In this document: one piece after another, positions 39,701-51,100 of the stretch
Layout of the letters: every line of letters starts with the position of its first letter
Position numbering within the stretch: position 1 is the first letter of the stretch
DNA from: Ailurus styani
Taxonomy: Eukaryota > Chordata > Mammalia > Carnivora > Ailuridae
Assembly: GCA_002007465.1 (NCBI GenBank)
Contig: LNAC01000737.1
Span: forward strand, 256,990-320,989
Direction: 5' to 3'
DNA length: 64,000 nucleotides
Translations under genes and position numbers: made by a program
Notes under the pieces: generated by a model
The model's input: the letters and a program-made list of their open reading frames with translations, nothing else
Databases searched by the model: none
Told to the model about the DNA's origin: nothing

Positions 39701-40615
39701 TAAAGAACTTACTAAACGCAACACCCCAAAAAACAAATAATCCAGTTAAAAACGGGCAGAAGGCATGAATAGACATTTTCCCAAGAAGACATCCAGATGG
39801 CTAACAGACACAGGAAAACATGCTCCACATCCCTCATCATCAGGGAAATACAAATCAAAACCACAAAGATACACCACCTCACACCAGTCAGAATGGCTAA
39901 AATTAACAACAGAGGAAACAACAGATGCTGGCAAGGATGAGAAAGAGTAACCCCGTTGGTGGTAATGCAAACTGGTGCAGCCACTCTGGAAAACAGTATG
40001 GGCGTTCCCTAAAAAAGTTAAAAATAGAGCTACCCTACTATCTAGCAATAGCACTACTAGGTATTTACCCAAAGGATCCAAAACTACAGATTTGAAGGGA
40101 TACATGCACCCCAATGTTTACAGCAGCATTATCAACAATAGCCAAGCTATGGAAAGAGCCCAAGTGTCTACTAACTAATGAATGGATAAAGGAAATGTGG
40201 TATATACATACAGTGGAATATTACTCGGCCATCAAAAAGAATGGAATCTTGCCATTTGTAACAACATAAATGGAGCTAGAATGTATTATGCTAAGCAAAA
40301 TGAGTCAGGCAGAGAAAGACAAATACCATATGACTTCACTCATATATGGAATTTAGGAAACAAAGCAGATGAATGTGTTGGAAGGGAAAAAAAGGAAACA
40401 AACCATAAGAGACCCTTAATGACAGAGAACAAACAGGGTTGATGGAGAGAAGTGGTTGGGGGATGGGCTAAATGGGTGGTAGGTATTAAGAAGGGCAGCC
40501 ACTTGTTATGATCAGCACTGGATGCTGTATATAAGGAATGAGTCAATAAATTCTACTCCTGAAACCAAAAAAATAAAAACAAAAATAAAAAAATAAAAAC
40601 AAAAAAATTAAAAAA
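36785..40615 (+). mobile_element. L1 LINE, 5'-truncated and degenerate
   Basis: Carnivoran L1 ORF2 and 3' end, antisense to SACS. The endonuclease-side text occurs near 37.1-37.4 kb. A reverse-transcriptase segment at 37971-38369 includes [13 protein letters not shown]. The catalytic FADD box is altered and frames are broken, so it is dead. The usual 3' end ('...cattatcaacaatagccaagctatgg...') is followed by an A-rich tail near 40.56-40.61 kb. A CAN-SINE interrupts it at 38.86-39.04 kb. There are also internal deletions, for example near 37.9 kb. Confidence 0.9.
38862..39043 (-). mobile_element. CAN-SINE nested in L1
   Basis: Reverse-oriented copy starting with a T run and ending ACTGAGCCACCCAGGCACCC. 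The uninterrupted homologous L1 text is visible in the second L1 around 55.82 kb, which confirms insertion here. Fairly diverged, so of older age. Confidence 0.9.
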
Positions 40616-41410
40616 TGAAATAAAATCACTAATGATGGAGCAGTCCCCCTAATCAGCATCTATCCGAATATGGCAAAATTCAATTAAATACACCCAATCC
40701 TTACTCTCTAAAAACTTAGCATCCAAACTAGAAAATATAATGCGGTCAAAGACGTTAAAGGCAATAGACACTAAATAAATTAACGAGAACAAAAATGCAT
40801 GATAGTTGATCTACTCTTACAATTAATTAAGGAGTTTCCTGATTAGGCTTAAACACAAAATCTAACTTTTGCTGTATCTTCTACTATTGCTTTCTTTTGT
40901 GGTTGTTCAGGTTTTTGGGTTCTTTTGGTTTTCAATGAGCGTATTCAAACTAAAAGAATATATTGTAAATAGAAACAAATAACTAAAATCCTATGAAATA
41001 AATTCTCCTAAAATTCTCCTAAAAAGCAAACCTCCAAGTCCAGGGGTCAAATGTGTTCATGGCCCCTGAATGTGGGTTTTGCATAATTTTGTTCACCTGG
41101 TCAACTGGTTGGTGTGTGTATAAAGGTTCTGCAAGATGTTTCACATAATGTTTATAAGATTCCATTATATACTTACATAAATGACAAAAAGAGTGTTTCT
41201 AGAGCAACACTGTGATTGATCACAGCACACAACAACTTAGTGAGTTCCTCTGCCTCTGAAACCTCATGTATTTACGATGGCTGTATTTTCAACCCATCCC
41301 ATCCAGCATATGCACTGCAGGCACGGAGGGAAATGAATACTGCTATTCAGATCTAGACAAAATTTTTAAAAAGTTAAATGCCACCAGGATTTCCAACTCA
41401 TTTACTCCAT

Positions 41411-41580
41411 CTCATTTAAAAAAATTTTTTTTTATTGTGTTATGTTAGTCACCATACAGTAATGCTCCATGCAATACGTGTCCTCCTTAATATCCATCAC
41501 CGGGCTCACCCAGCCCCCCGCCCGCCTCCCCTCTAAAACCCTCAGTTTGTTTCTTGGAGTCCACAGTCTCTCATTTTTAT
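41411..41580 (-). mobile_element. L1 3' end fragment
   Basis: T-rich start followed by 'gttatgttagtcaccatacagta', 'ctccatgcaatacgtg', 'atccatcaccgggctcaccca' and 'ctctaaaaccctcagtttg', the reverse complement of the carnivoran L1 3'UTR. Compared with the usual arrangement a block is missing after 'cagta'. It ends about 40 bases from the donor side of the 86-base sacsin exon. Confidence 0.75.
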
Positions 41581-41618
41581 CAAAGTAAATTCACGCATGT
41601 ACACAACATATGACCTAC

Positions 41619-41704
41619 CTTAAGAATCTGTCCTCCTTCTGGATATCTTCTTAAAATGTCCTTGAGAAAGTCAACAAGTGGTGGAGTTGTCTGACCAAAT
41701 CGAC
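41619..41704 (-). CDS. SACS: Sacsin, 86-base exon (exon 5 of the human model)
   Basis: Encodes residues of about 87-115, [20 protein letters not shown] then PEGGQILK, the helix leading into the first ATPase module. Acceptor gttttag|GT completes a Gly codon; donor AAG|gtaggt ends in phase 0. At 86 bases it is not a multiple of three, so skipping it would shift the frame. A young SINE begins only 28 bases upstream of its acceptor. Confidence 0.97.
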
Positions 41705-41732
41705 CTAAAACAGAGAACACATTGTGATTGAG

Positions 41733-41940
41733 GGCGCCTGGGTTGCTCAGTGGGTTAAAGCCTCTGCCTTTGGCTCAGGTCATGATCTGAGGGTCCTGGG
41801 ATCGAGCCCCGCATCGGGCTCCCTGCTCGGCGGGGAGCCTGCTTCCTCCTCTCTCTGCCTGCCTCTCTGCCTACTTGTGATCTCTCTCTCTGTGTCAAAT
41901 AAATAAATAAAATCTTTAAAAAAAATTAAAAAATAAAAAA
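41733..41940 (+). mobile_element. CAN-SINE next to the exon 5 acceptor
   Basis: Young-type copy with 'taaagcctctgcctttggctc', 'cccgcatcgggctccctgct', (TC)n, 'tgtgtcaaataaataaataa' and an A-rich tail. Short duplication tgattgag at 41725-41732 and 41941-41948. On the SACS strand it presents a long T-rich tract followed by gacacag, a good cryptic splice acceptor (AG at 41891-41890). Confidence 0.93.
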
Positions 41941-42159
41941 TGATTGAGAAAAAAAAATCCCATAACTGTTACCAATGGGTTATTTGGTTCCAAGACATAG
42001 TAAAATTATACAAGTTATGACTTCATACATTTTACAGCAGCACTCAGGTATGAAAATCTACCTGACTAAATCAGATTCAGCAGAAAGCAAAGTGGACTCA
42101 ATTTACTGAATCTCAAGATTTTCAATTAAACTACAAAATTCAGGTTTTAAAAAATGTTC

Positions 42160-42367
42160 CGGGAGCCTGGGTGGCTCAGTGGGTTAAAGCCTCTGCCTTC
42201 GGCTCAGGTCATGATCTCAGGGTCCTGGGATCGAGGCCCACATCGGGCTCCCTGCTTGGCAGGGACCCTGCTTCCTCCTCTCTCTGCCTGCCTCTCTGCC
42301 TACTTGTGATCTGATCTCTCTCTCTGTGTCAAATAAATAAATAAAATATTTTTTAAAAATAAATAAA
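42160..42367 (+). mobile_element. CAN-SINE
   Basis: Nearly the same subfamily as the copy at 41.73 kb. A perfect 15-base duplication (ttttaaaaaatgttc) lies at 42145-42159 and 42368-42382. Minor internal change: a repeated 'tgatctgatctc'. Confidence 0.95.
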
Positions 42368-43056
42368 TTTTAAAAAATGTTCAAAAACAGACTACATATC
42401 ACAAAACATGATTAATTCAAAAATAAAAAGCATGGGGGACGAGGGCAGGAATTGTTGCCAGTTTCCAAAGCAATGAAATAAATGGCATCATTTTGTGGGT
42501 ACTTTGACACTAAATATAAGCCAGAGATAGTGGTGTCTACTATGACATTGTTAATATTCTCAAACTCAACTGATGTTCTGATTATTCTGAGATAGGCATA
42601 GTCAATGACCCAGTGGTGGTCGAGTTCAAATAGTCTTAGGCATTTCCTAGCCAATAGATTCTTAGAACTGACTGACCTCGTTCTCTTCAGAGAGGTGGTG
42701 AGAGGCAAGTACAGAGAGTATGGGGAAAGAAAAGTTAACTTCTTGGATGCACAAGAAAAAAAAAATCTGTATATAATTAAAAAAGAACTCTGCTTAAAAC
42801 AATGAAATCATCACTACAAATTTATCAACATCATTTTGGCACAGTGCCCACCAGGACCAAGCCCCAGCAGGACTCTGCTTCACAGGGCCTGATACCCCAC
42901 GCATTCTTAAAATTCACCAGCTTCATACGCCCTTGCTTTCCTCTGGCCCAACACCCCCTCATCCCATCCCATGGAATATACTTTCATTTCACTTTTGAAA
43001 CATAATCTTTATGCAACTAAAAATGGCAAATGCTCCTGTTAAAGTCAATGTAATAC

Positions 43057-43144
43057 CTCCCCCTTTCAAGGCTTTTGATTGAAGGTTTACAAAAAGATGA
43101 CAATTTTTGAAAGTCAGATCTCCGATCTTGAGCCAATCAGGTAA
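43057..43144 (-). CDS. SACS: Sacsin, 88-base exon (exon 4 of the human model)
   Basis: Encodes residues of about 58-87, [18 protein letters not shown] then [12 protein letters not shown]: the second half of the ubiquitin-like region. Acceptor tttttttcag|TTA in phase 0 has a strong pyrimidine tract; donor GGAG|gtatta. At this position I recall human SDWIKIGDLTSKNCHLF, so the match is clear. Confidence 0.96.
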
Positions 43145-46100
43145 CTGAAAAAAAGAAAAGAAAATGTATGAAAAGCAATATTGTTCCTAAAACTGTACAT
43201 TCGAAACTACCTCATTCTTTTTTCACTTAAGAAATAATGCTTGTTAACCATTCTTATCAGGAAATAAGGTGCTCTGAAGAAGTGAATATTTCAAAAAACA
43301 GAAATTTAGTCAACAATTTTATTTAACTTAAAGGACTTTTCTTAACCTAAAGGATTTTAACTTAAACCCAAAGGATTTTTCCTTAAATAATTACAAATAA
43401 AGATCTGCTTTAAAATAACTTAAATGTTTTATGATGAATCAGGATCATCAAAATAAACAAAATCATTCTTTTTGCATGTCCAAAGTGTACCGCTCAGAAG
43501 CCAAAGCCAGATCAACCTTCTCCCCAGTGGTCCCCTCAAGTACTACTATGGAATGACCTCTTACAGGTCAAGGGTATGCAAAACATTACTCAAAAGCTCA
43601 CCTGAACAATCGCCTTAGTAACTTACACTCAACAGGGTGTGAATGACATCATTTACCACATCAAAAATTCAGTATTTCCAACTATCTACCACCCATCCCA
43701 TACTGATATCCTTCAAGGTTCCTAAACTTCAACTCGTCAAAAGTGACCTCACTGGATTTCCTTCCAAACCCTTATCTCTCATCATTTACTTTGTATCTCA
43801 ATTAACAGTGGCACCTTCTACCTATTCACTTTAGAGAAAACACTGGGAGAAGTTCTCTCTCTTTGCAAACCACATGTCCAATTACCCTCAAGTTTTGAGC
43901 AAGTCTATCCCCAATTTCTCTCAGAACTAACATGTTCTTTTCCCATTTCCAATTGCTCAGACTCCCAATATTTCTAGATTTTTATAATAATCTCTCCTCT
44001 GGTCTCCTTACTTTCCATGTATCATCATTCTAGTCCCCATTTCTAAAATACAAATCTGAGCATGTTGTGACAGTTCCCAGCTTACAAGGCACCTTCACAT
44101 ACATATTCCCACTGAATCTTAAAGCAAACCTGAAAAAACTCCCTGCACAGGAGATATGGATAAGAATAGTAATTATTTTGTGTTGTTAACCACAAAAATT
44201 TTAGAAACAACCCAATTAATTCTATTACATATTAACACTATGGCATATCATATAGCAAAGAAAAATGGATTAATTAAACTACACATAAATTTGGGTGAAT
44301 ATTCATAACATAATATTGAGTGAAAAAAGCTAATTCTGGGTTACTACATATGGAATAACAAGCTTCTTATAAAGTTCATAAATAATAAAAGTAAACAGTA
44401 TATTACTCAGGTTATATATTTAGGTCATAGACATATACATATATAGATATATATGTACATAGGTATACCTTATATACACACATGCATATACACACATTTA
44501 TAATAAAGCTATTAAAACTACAAAAACAGGTAACAAAATAATAAACATGAAGGGGAAAAAGACAGGCACACAGGCCGGGGAAGAGAAGCACAGAGGTAAA
44601 TATAAACTGTCCACAGTTTATAATTACTAAAAGAGAGCCATGCATAAGCCAAGGATTACTGGTCCAGTTTCGTAATAGCCAAGGTACATCTGAAGGAAGA
44701 AAGGCAGGCAGGAAGGAAATTTTTAATGCAAGAAGAAGTTTGCAGGTTTTTGTTTTTGTTTTTGTTTTTTAAGTTTGCAGGTCTTAAAGAAGACTTGAAA
44801 AGGAAGAAGACACAGAGTAGAATCACGTTAGTAAAAACAGATGTAACTGGCTATGTAAGTCTGACTGTGAATGCTTTTGGTGGACTGTAGTCAGTGACCT
44901 ATCTACAGGGAAGTGATTCTCCCAAAGAGAAATCAAGGGCACAGATAACTGACCTCAGCATCAGCTTTCTCCTCCTGAGTCTGCCAAGATTGAGGAGTTT
45001 GCTTGGGCCTCTCTCCTTCTTAGACCCAAAATCACTCAAACCAAGCAAAGTAACACTGGTCCTATTCATCTCCAGAGGCTATGAAATCTTAAAAGTTGCC
45101 CATTTCAGTCTTTATAGATATATTTTAAAACAGAAAGATTGTAAAATGATTTGAACATCTGGACCTCTGTCCATGCCAGCCTCCAACCTTCCTCAAAAAA
45201 CCTCAGAGATGCTCATTTTCATTTACAATGAATCAATAACTCTTTCCAAATTACTACGCAAACAATACAATATTAATTGCAACTGATCTCCCAACACTTC
45301 TTCCTTTGTTCAGTGGTCAAGGACACAAGGAGTTTCTAAGATTCAAGAGTTGACAGAAAGGACATTTTTGATCAATTAAGAGATACTTCAAACCTCCTGA
45401 TTTGAGGCTTGACCACATTTGGTACAAGAGGAAAAAGGATCAGGAAGATACACAGCTATAATGAATAGCTTCAGTCTCTTCATGAGACAGCAGGTAACAT
45501 GAAGAACTTAAAAATTCCACTTCCAGGCCAGGGAAACAAAAGAGAGATAAGGAGAAAGAGGATGGCAGATGACCCAGAAAGATGAAGGACTGTCTACTGC
45601 TTACTACATCCAGTACCAGTCAAAACGAGTGACAAAAGAGTCTTCAATATCTTTTGTTTCCTACCTACCCTGACATATTTAGAATTCCATTATTTCTGGG
45701 TCTGACTCAAGGCTTGTGAACATCCCTGGCAAGACCTCCTGTCTTATTGTACATCTACTTCATTACACTGCACACATGCACACAAGCATACACACATGCA
45801 CACCCATTTGGTACCAAACTGCCATAATCATACTTTTACAAAGTCTCCTATATATCTTTCCTTCCAGTTTCACCTCTACAGTCAGTCATAGTCTAGAACC
45901 TCCCTAGCTCAGGACAGCTCAAGTTTCCTAACCAGACCCCACCCACCCCCACTCAATCTGAAACATTCTATGCCCCACAGCACATTCACCATCCATTATC
46001 AATACTTTGCAGAGACACCTCCAAAAACACTTCTAATGGCAAGACTGAGCCACAACTGAGCCTCTTGGCAGGACCACATGTAAGGGACAAGATGACAAAG

Positions 46101-47233
46101 CAGACCCAGAGGAGTAACCAAAGAAGGGGGTACAGAATATACACAGGAAGGCTAAGAGAGATGGGCCCAGAAAAAGAGGTAAGAATGATAAGGTTTGCTC
46201 CTCGATTCTGTCCAAAATCCTCAATCAAGTCACTGTCTGTAGGCCACCAAACACTTGGGAGCTGGTGAGGAGGGCTGATCTGTGGAGGAACATAAGAGCA
46301 GTTTAACTGGAAATCTGTGTCTAAGTGGTCAAGAGACCATGGTATGGATACAGGTACACAGAAGGTCAAGATTACACTGAGGGATTAAAAATCACAGTTT
46401 ATCAAGTACTTCACCAATGTTTGTATTGGGTATAAACCCAACACACTCAGAATGTCATTCTGTATGGCTCCGTGTTCCCTACATATTTGTTTAACATTTT
46501 TACCTCTTTTAAATCCTGGAAATGATCTTTTACCATATAAAAAGCAAAGAAATGTTTAGGATCAAAGAACAAGTTAATTTTCAGTAAAATGCCTCTATTT
46601 AACTCCTCCTTTGAGAAAAAATTTAGTTTTTTCACTAACCTTAAAGGAGATATATGACAATATGAAATACTGCTATCTTCCAAAGTTTTGATCTCATTCA
46701 TTTGCAGTTCAGAAGTTTTAATGAGAAGGTATTCCTCAAAATAACAGCTTCTATAATATAGTCTGAAGATCCTTTCAGCCCTAAATTTCTATGATTCAAA
46801 CCTGAGGGGAAACCTCTAAGACATTAAAGGTGAAAATTAATCCAGCTAAATGCACAACACAATTAGGAAAAACGTGAGTAATGGCTAAAACCCTCTGACT
46901 ATAATGCCCATCAAAAAACTATCTTAATTTCAGGAAGTGAAGATACAGACAAAAGGGCGGGCATAGGGCAGAGTGACACAAATGCTGAAATGGTAAATCA
47001 ATTAAAATTACAACTAATGATAAGAACATACCCGTGTGATTTTGTTCATGTTATTTACAAAGCATTATTTCCAGGGTGACCATTAACTGAGCATCTGCCT
47101 TCCACGACCTAAAAATAAAACCCGTTCAGTTTCCCTCTCCGCGAGCCTACTGATAGCTAGTGAATGCGCTACAATCCCAAACACAGAGGCGGGCCCATCG
47201 TCCTACTAAGGAGAGGGGACCGGCGAGCCGTAC
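43145..47233 (-). other. SACS: SACS intron 3
   Basis: A 4.1 kb intron. A short MIR-like piece lies near 44.08-44.17 kb and an AT/CA-rich low-complexity stretch at 44.43-44.50 kb. The remainder is unique-looking and no gene is recognised. Confidence 0.85.
44085..44170 (-). repeat. MIR fragment
   Basis: 'caccttcacatacatattcccactgaatctt' followed by 'ctgcacaggagatatgg' resembles the central MIR region in reverse orientation. Confidence 0.4.
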
Positions 47234-47384
47234 CTCCCTGCCGCCGAGCCACAGCCGCTGCTCCGACACCGGGAAGCCCGTCTCGGCCAAGATGCGCTCC
47301 TTGATGTCGCGCACGGTCCAGGACGCCTGAACGGCCACGGTCCTGCAGCCCACGCAGCCGGGGAGGACGGTCACCCGGAGCCAC
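47234..47384 (-). CDS. SACS: Sacsin, ubiquitin-like exon (exon 3 of the human model)
   Basis: Encodes residues of about 7-57: [48 protein letters not shown]. This is the N-terminal ubiquitin-like segment, which in human sacsin has been linked to the proteasome. Acceptor ttttgcacag|G TGG: the single first base completes a codon from the exon before. Donor GAG|gtacgg ends in phase 0 and joins LPDW. Upstream in the same frame a TGA lies a few codons into the intron, so the frame must enter by splicing. Strongly GC-rich, inside the CpG island. Confidence 0.95.
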
Positions 47385-47568
47385 CTGTGCAAAAGGCAAA
47401 AGGACCTTCAGTGGGGGGCACGTGGGTACCCTCCCGCCCGGGTTCCCGGTGGCGGGGAGCCTCGCGGCCCTGGGCTCGGCCCTGAGGGGCAGGGTTACCT
47501 CTCCCCCATCGCAAGTGTCCTCGCCGAGCTCGGGCCCGCGTCCGCCCCAGCGCGCCGCTCCTACTCAC
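47385..47568 (-). other. SACS: Region between exon 3 and the candidate start exons
   Basis: 184 GC-rich bases which would be an intron if the donor at 47568 is used, or partly exon if the donor at 47498 is used. Both possibilities are described separately. Confidence 0.5.
47499..47509 (-). CDS. SACS: Candidate SACS start A (short, MGE-R)
   Basis: ATG GGG GAG AG followed by donor gtaacc at 47498-47497. Spliced to the ubiquitin-like exon it gives M-G-E-R-W-L-R, with the Arg codon split AG|G just as expected before RW in human sacsin (which starts METKENRW). The start context gcgATGG is strong (G at -3 and +4). The donor is weak at position +5, and the intron would be only 114 bases. The total protein would be 4,575 residues. 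Confidence 0.35.
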
Positions 47569-47624
47569 GACCGCCGCCGCCGCACCCAGAGACCCGGCGT
47601 GGGCCGCGAGCGCGGGATCCTCAT
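47569..47624 (-). CDS. SACS: Candidate SACS start B (19-residue Arg-rich N-terminus)
   Basis: ATG at 47624-47622 opens MRIPRSRPTPGLWVRRRR and runs to TC before a strong GTGAGT donor at 47568-47563. The 56 bases leave phase 2, so joining to the G at 47384 gives ...RRRRS-WLRV in frame. The exon's 5' side continues open into the N gap. The start context (gccATGa, G at -3) is moderate. Total protein would be 4,590 residues. Human METKEN is not seen here, so this may be an alternative or lineage-specific first coding exon. Confidence 0.4.
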
Positions 47625-47685
47625 GGCGCAGGCGGGCGCCGCCCCGGCTGGGCTCAGCCGCAGCCCGGGCAGCAGCGGCGCGAGC

Positions 47686-48057
47686 NNNNNNNNNNNNNNN
47701 NNNNNNNNNNNNNNNNNNNNNNNNNNNNNNNNNNNNNNNNNNNNNNNNNNNNNNNNNNNNNNNNNNNNNNNNNNNNNNNNNNNNNNNNNNNNNNNNNNNN
47801 NNNNNNNNNNNNNNNNNNNNNNNNNNNNNNNNNNNNNNNNNNNNNNNNNNNNNNNNNNNNNNNNNNNNNNNNNNNNNNNNNNNNNNNNNNNNNNNNNNNN
47901 NNNNNNNNNNNNNNNNNNNNNNNNNNNNNNNNNNNNNNNNNNNNNNNNNNNNNNNNNNNNNNNNNNNNNNNNNNNNNNNNNNNNNNNNNNNNNNNNNNNN
48001 NNNNNNNNNNNNNNNNNNNNNNNNNNNNNNNNNNNNNNNNNNNNNNNNNNNNNNNNN
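47686..48057. other. Assembly gap (372 N) in the CpG island
   Basis: All N. The right edge abuts an 18-bp GC-rich tandem repeat, which probably explains why it was not assembled. The SACS transcription start may lie inside. All open frames spanning it are uninterpretable. Confidence 1.
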
Positions 48058-48127
48058 GCAAGCCCCGCCCCGCCTGCAAGCCCCACCCCGCCTGCTGGCC
48101 CCGCCCCGCCTGCCGGCCCTGCCCGCG
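48058..48127 (+). repeat. 18-bp GC-box tandem repeat
   Basis: Three full units and a partial one (gcaagccccgccccgcct, gcaagccccaccccgcct, gctggccccgccccgcct, gccggccctgcccgcg). Each full unit holds an Sp1-type GC box or a close variant. The array starts at the edge of the N gap, so its real length is unknown. Confidence 0.85.
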
Positions 48128-48170
48128 CCGCCCGCGTTGGCCACCGCGCCGGGCCGGGAAGACCTGGAAC

Positions 48171-51100
48171 ACTTAATTGTATATGCAGAACACACATTGA
48201 GGGAAGACGTGTATTTTCCCTGGTGGTTCAACAGTACCGAGAAATGCAGAACTAGACATTCCTAGGGCCTACGTCTCCTTCGCCTCTAAAGACTTTTAAT
48301 CTTTGGAAGCATCTCCAAGTAATATTTAACATGACCTCTCAGGCACAGCAGGAAACGTGGTGATTTCAGAACACAAATGTCTTTCACGGTTTCCCGTTTG
48401 TTTCTAAGGCACAAAAGTAGGATCAGTGGTTCCGTTTGCTAGAGGGAGGAGTGCCAATAAGAAAGTAATAGATGATTATACACATGAACATACCCTGTGA
48501 CATATTAAAATACATGTAACTTATTTTGGCAACATTATCTTGTATTGTTGGTAGCCTAAGTGCTTTGCCATCACACCTGCAAGCTCCTTGAAATCAGAAA
48601 CCAGAGTCTTAAAGTTGATAGAATCACCCAAGAGTAACTAACGTTGCCTTGTAATTTGAAAGTGTACATAGCTGAATGAAGCTTCAGAAAATATCAGTCT
48701 TTTCCTCCGGCTTATTTCTCATAGGTATAGACGAGAAACATGGAGGAAAAGGGAGGGGGGAGTGCAACATCTATTAAGACAATTCAAAAGCTATGTACTG
48801 AACAAGTAAACATGGGGGTTCCTCCTTAAATACCCGGAATAGAATTAAATTTTATAGCTGGTGCAAAAAATGATATTAATTACTCTTTTTCAATTACTAT
48901 TTCTCCCTCTCTTCCACAAAAAATATTACTCAGAACTCATTATCAGTAATAATAGAGTACCCAAACAGCTATTCCATGCCTTTCTATAACCATATTTAAA
49001 AGGGAAAGTCTGTAAATCATGCAGCTCTTTCCCTACTTGGAACAAGTAAGCACAATCGTAGAGAACAACTAATTCAATATAAGATAAGGCCAGAAGACCC
49101 AAAGGGCGAACATTTACTTTTCCAGTTAGACAAGACCATATATGCAAATGCATTAGAATATCATCAAGTAGAAAGAATGAGCTCTCACCCCTCTGCTATA
49201 GTGTCACAGCACAACTCTCCCAGGACAAATTCTCCACACCTAAAATCCTTCAATAAGCCCCAGGACTACCTGCTCTCCTTATCCCCTCTCCTAGAGGAGC
49301 AGGCAAACATGATGTGGTGCAGAGGTGGAGCCTTGAGAGAAAGAAATGATCTTAATAGGGAGGATTTCACAAGAAGTGGAGCAGATTTGGCTAGAAAACG
49401 TGACTGATCATAAATACCTTTGAACATGTGAAGTTCGAGGTATATTCACGATACACTTTAAAGGGTTAGTCTGCATGGGAAATACAAATAAATCTGGAAC
49501 TCAAAAGAGATGTCAACAATAAGGATACAAGTTTAGAAGTCATTTGCTTAATGATTCAAATAATATTTATGAAACCTCTCCTATTTCCTAGAAGGACACA
49601 TTTCTAAGTGAAAATGAACAAAACAAAGTCCCCATCTCAAACTGGCATCCTAAGGAAGGAGGAAAACAATAAACAAATAGACAAATAATATATCAATTCA
49701 TCCTATGATGTCAGCCAAGTAGGGATAAGTACTATTTAAAAGTGGGGGGAGGGAGTTGGGGCAGGAGAAGATAAGAGAGGAAAAGAGCTAAGATGGTCCC
49801 AGAACTCCTTTCTAAGAACTGACATTTGAGAAAAGGCCTGAATGAAACAGGAAAATGAAGTTATCCAGAAGAGGTTATATGAGAAGAAAGGTGGACAGAG
49901 CAACTGCTGCAGTCCATGTGCATCTTTGACCTGGATTTAGTACCATCCTCTCCCACCTGTTGTCGCTCCTCTAACTTCTCTCCTCCCCAACCCATTCCCC
50001 AACCGGCAGTCAAAAGCAAACTTGAAATTGATGTCTTCTTTGTTTGCTGATGGCTTCCCAGAACCTGAACGAGGTCCTAACAGAATAGATGTTCATAAAT
50101 ATGAGGAAAGGAAGGAAGGATTGAGCTAAGAAAGGAAGAAAGGAAGAAATGAATTAAAGGAAGTGGGGACAAAAGAAAGGGAGAAAAAAAGGAATGAAAA
50201 AATATCTGGAAAATACAGAAAAGCAGATAGAAGTTCAAACATTCCACATAATTCTAACACCCCAATACAAACAACATTATTATCCATTGCCATTTTTTAA
50301 GGGCGTTTTTATATGATTACAATAATGCTATGGGTACATAGTGTTTTTCAACATTTTTATCACTATATAAATTGTATTTCTAGTAACTACCTAATTTTCC
50401 ATTGAGAAGAAATGTCTTAAGCTACTCAACCCTATTGATACTTACATGGGTATTTTAATTTTTCAAAAAATCACAGTCCAATAAATACCTTTGTTCATAA
50501 ACTTTTACCATTATTTAAGATGAGGAAGAAATTTGCAAAAATGATGTATTCTAATAAATGTGTAGCTGAGCCTTAACTCAGGAGCATACTATAAAATTCA
50601 GAACAGCAAGAAGCCAAAACTTTAGTATCTTCTTTTAGAAAGAATGAGTCCAGACTCTGTAAAAAAAAAACAAAAAACAAAAAACGGGGAGTCATGGGAC
50701 CAACCTTTGAGCCTATTTCAGTTGTAGAGATGAGTAAAATAAAATTATTTTATTGTTCAAGTCAGATTCAGTAGGATAAATGCATAAAACAATATTATTC
50801 CTTCTTAGGAGTCCTGTTTTAATTTGCTCTGGTGCTTCTTTCTTTCCCTTTCGCTGTAGGGCAGAACCAGTATGGCTTGGGCCTTAGCTTCCCCATCACC
50901 CCTAGATCATAAAAATTATCTAATCCCGTTCAGTCTCTCAAATGACTCATTTTAATAACTGAAAACTCTACCCAGGGTAACAACCAAAACACCAGTGCAA
51001 TCCAATGTAAAAATTCTTAAATAGTAACTGGGATTCCTTTATTCTAGTTCATTCTCACCATGTGGACTACAGTTTGGAAGCGTAGCTCAAGGCTGAGAGT

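Larger units (their letters stand above)
35730..41618 (-). other. SACS: SACS intron 5
   Basis: A 5.9 kb intron mostly occupied by a 5'-truncated L1 (36.8-40.6 kb) that carries a CAN-SINE, plus an antisense L1 3' fragment at 41.4 kb close to the exon at 41.6 kb. Bases 35.73-36.75 and 40.62-41.40 kb show no recognised feature. Confidence 0.85.
41705..43056 (-). other. SACS: SACS intron 4
   Basis: A 1.35 kb intron containing two same-oriented CAN-SINEs, both antisense to SACS. The rest (42.4-43.05 kb) shows no recognised element. Confidence 0.9.
47150..48170. promoter_or_regulatory. SACS: CpG island, probable SACS promoter
   Basis: Dense CpG and GC boxes flank a 372-base N gap. The island contains the ubiquitin-like exon, two in-frame start-exon candidates and, at 48058-48127, tandem CCCCGCCCC boxes. 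No TATA box is visible in the readable part. A CpG-island promoter driving minus-strand transcription of SACS is the simplest reading; divergent plus-strand transcription is possible but nothing in the sequence proves it. Confidence 0.7.

Noticed and set aside
47371..48255. Long open frames on both strands across the CpG island
   Set aside because: Most of their length is N, and GC-rich sequence rarely contains stops. Only the small in-frame start candidates were kept.
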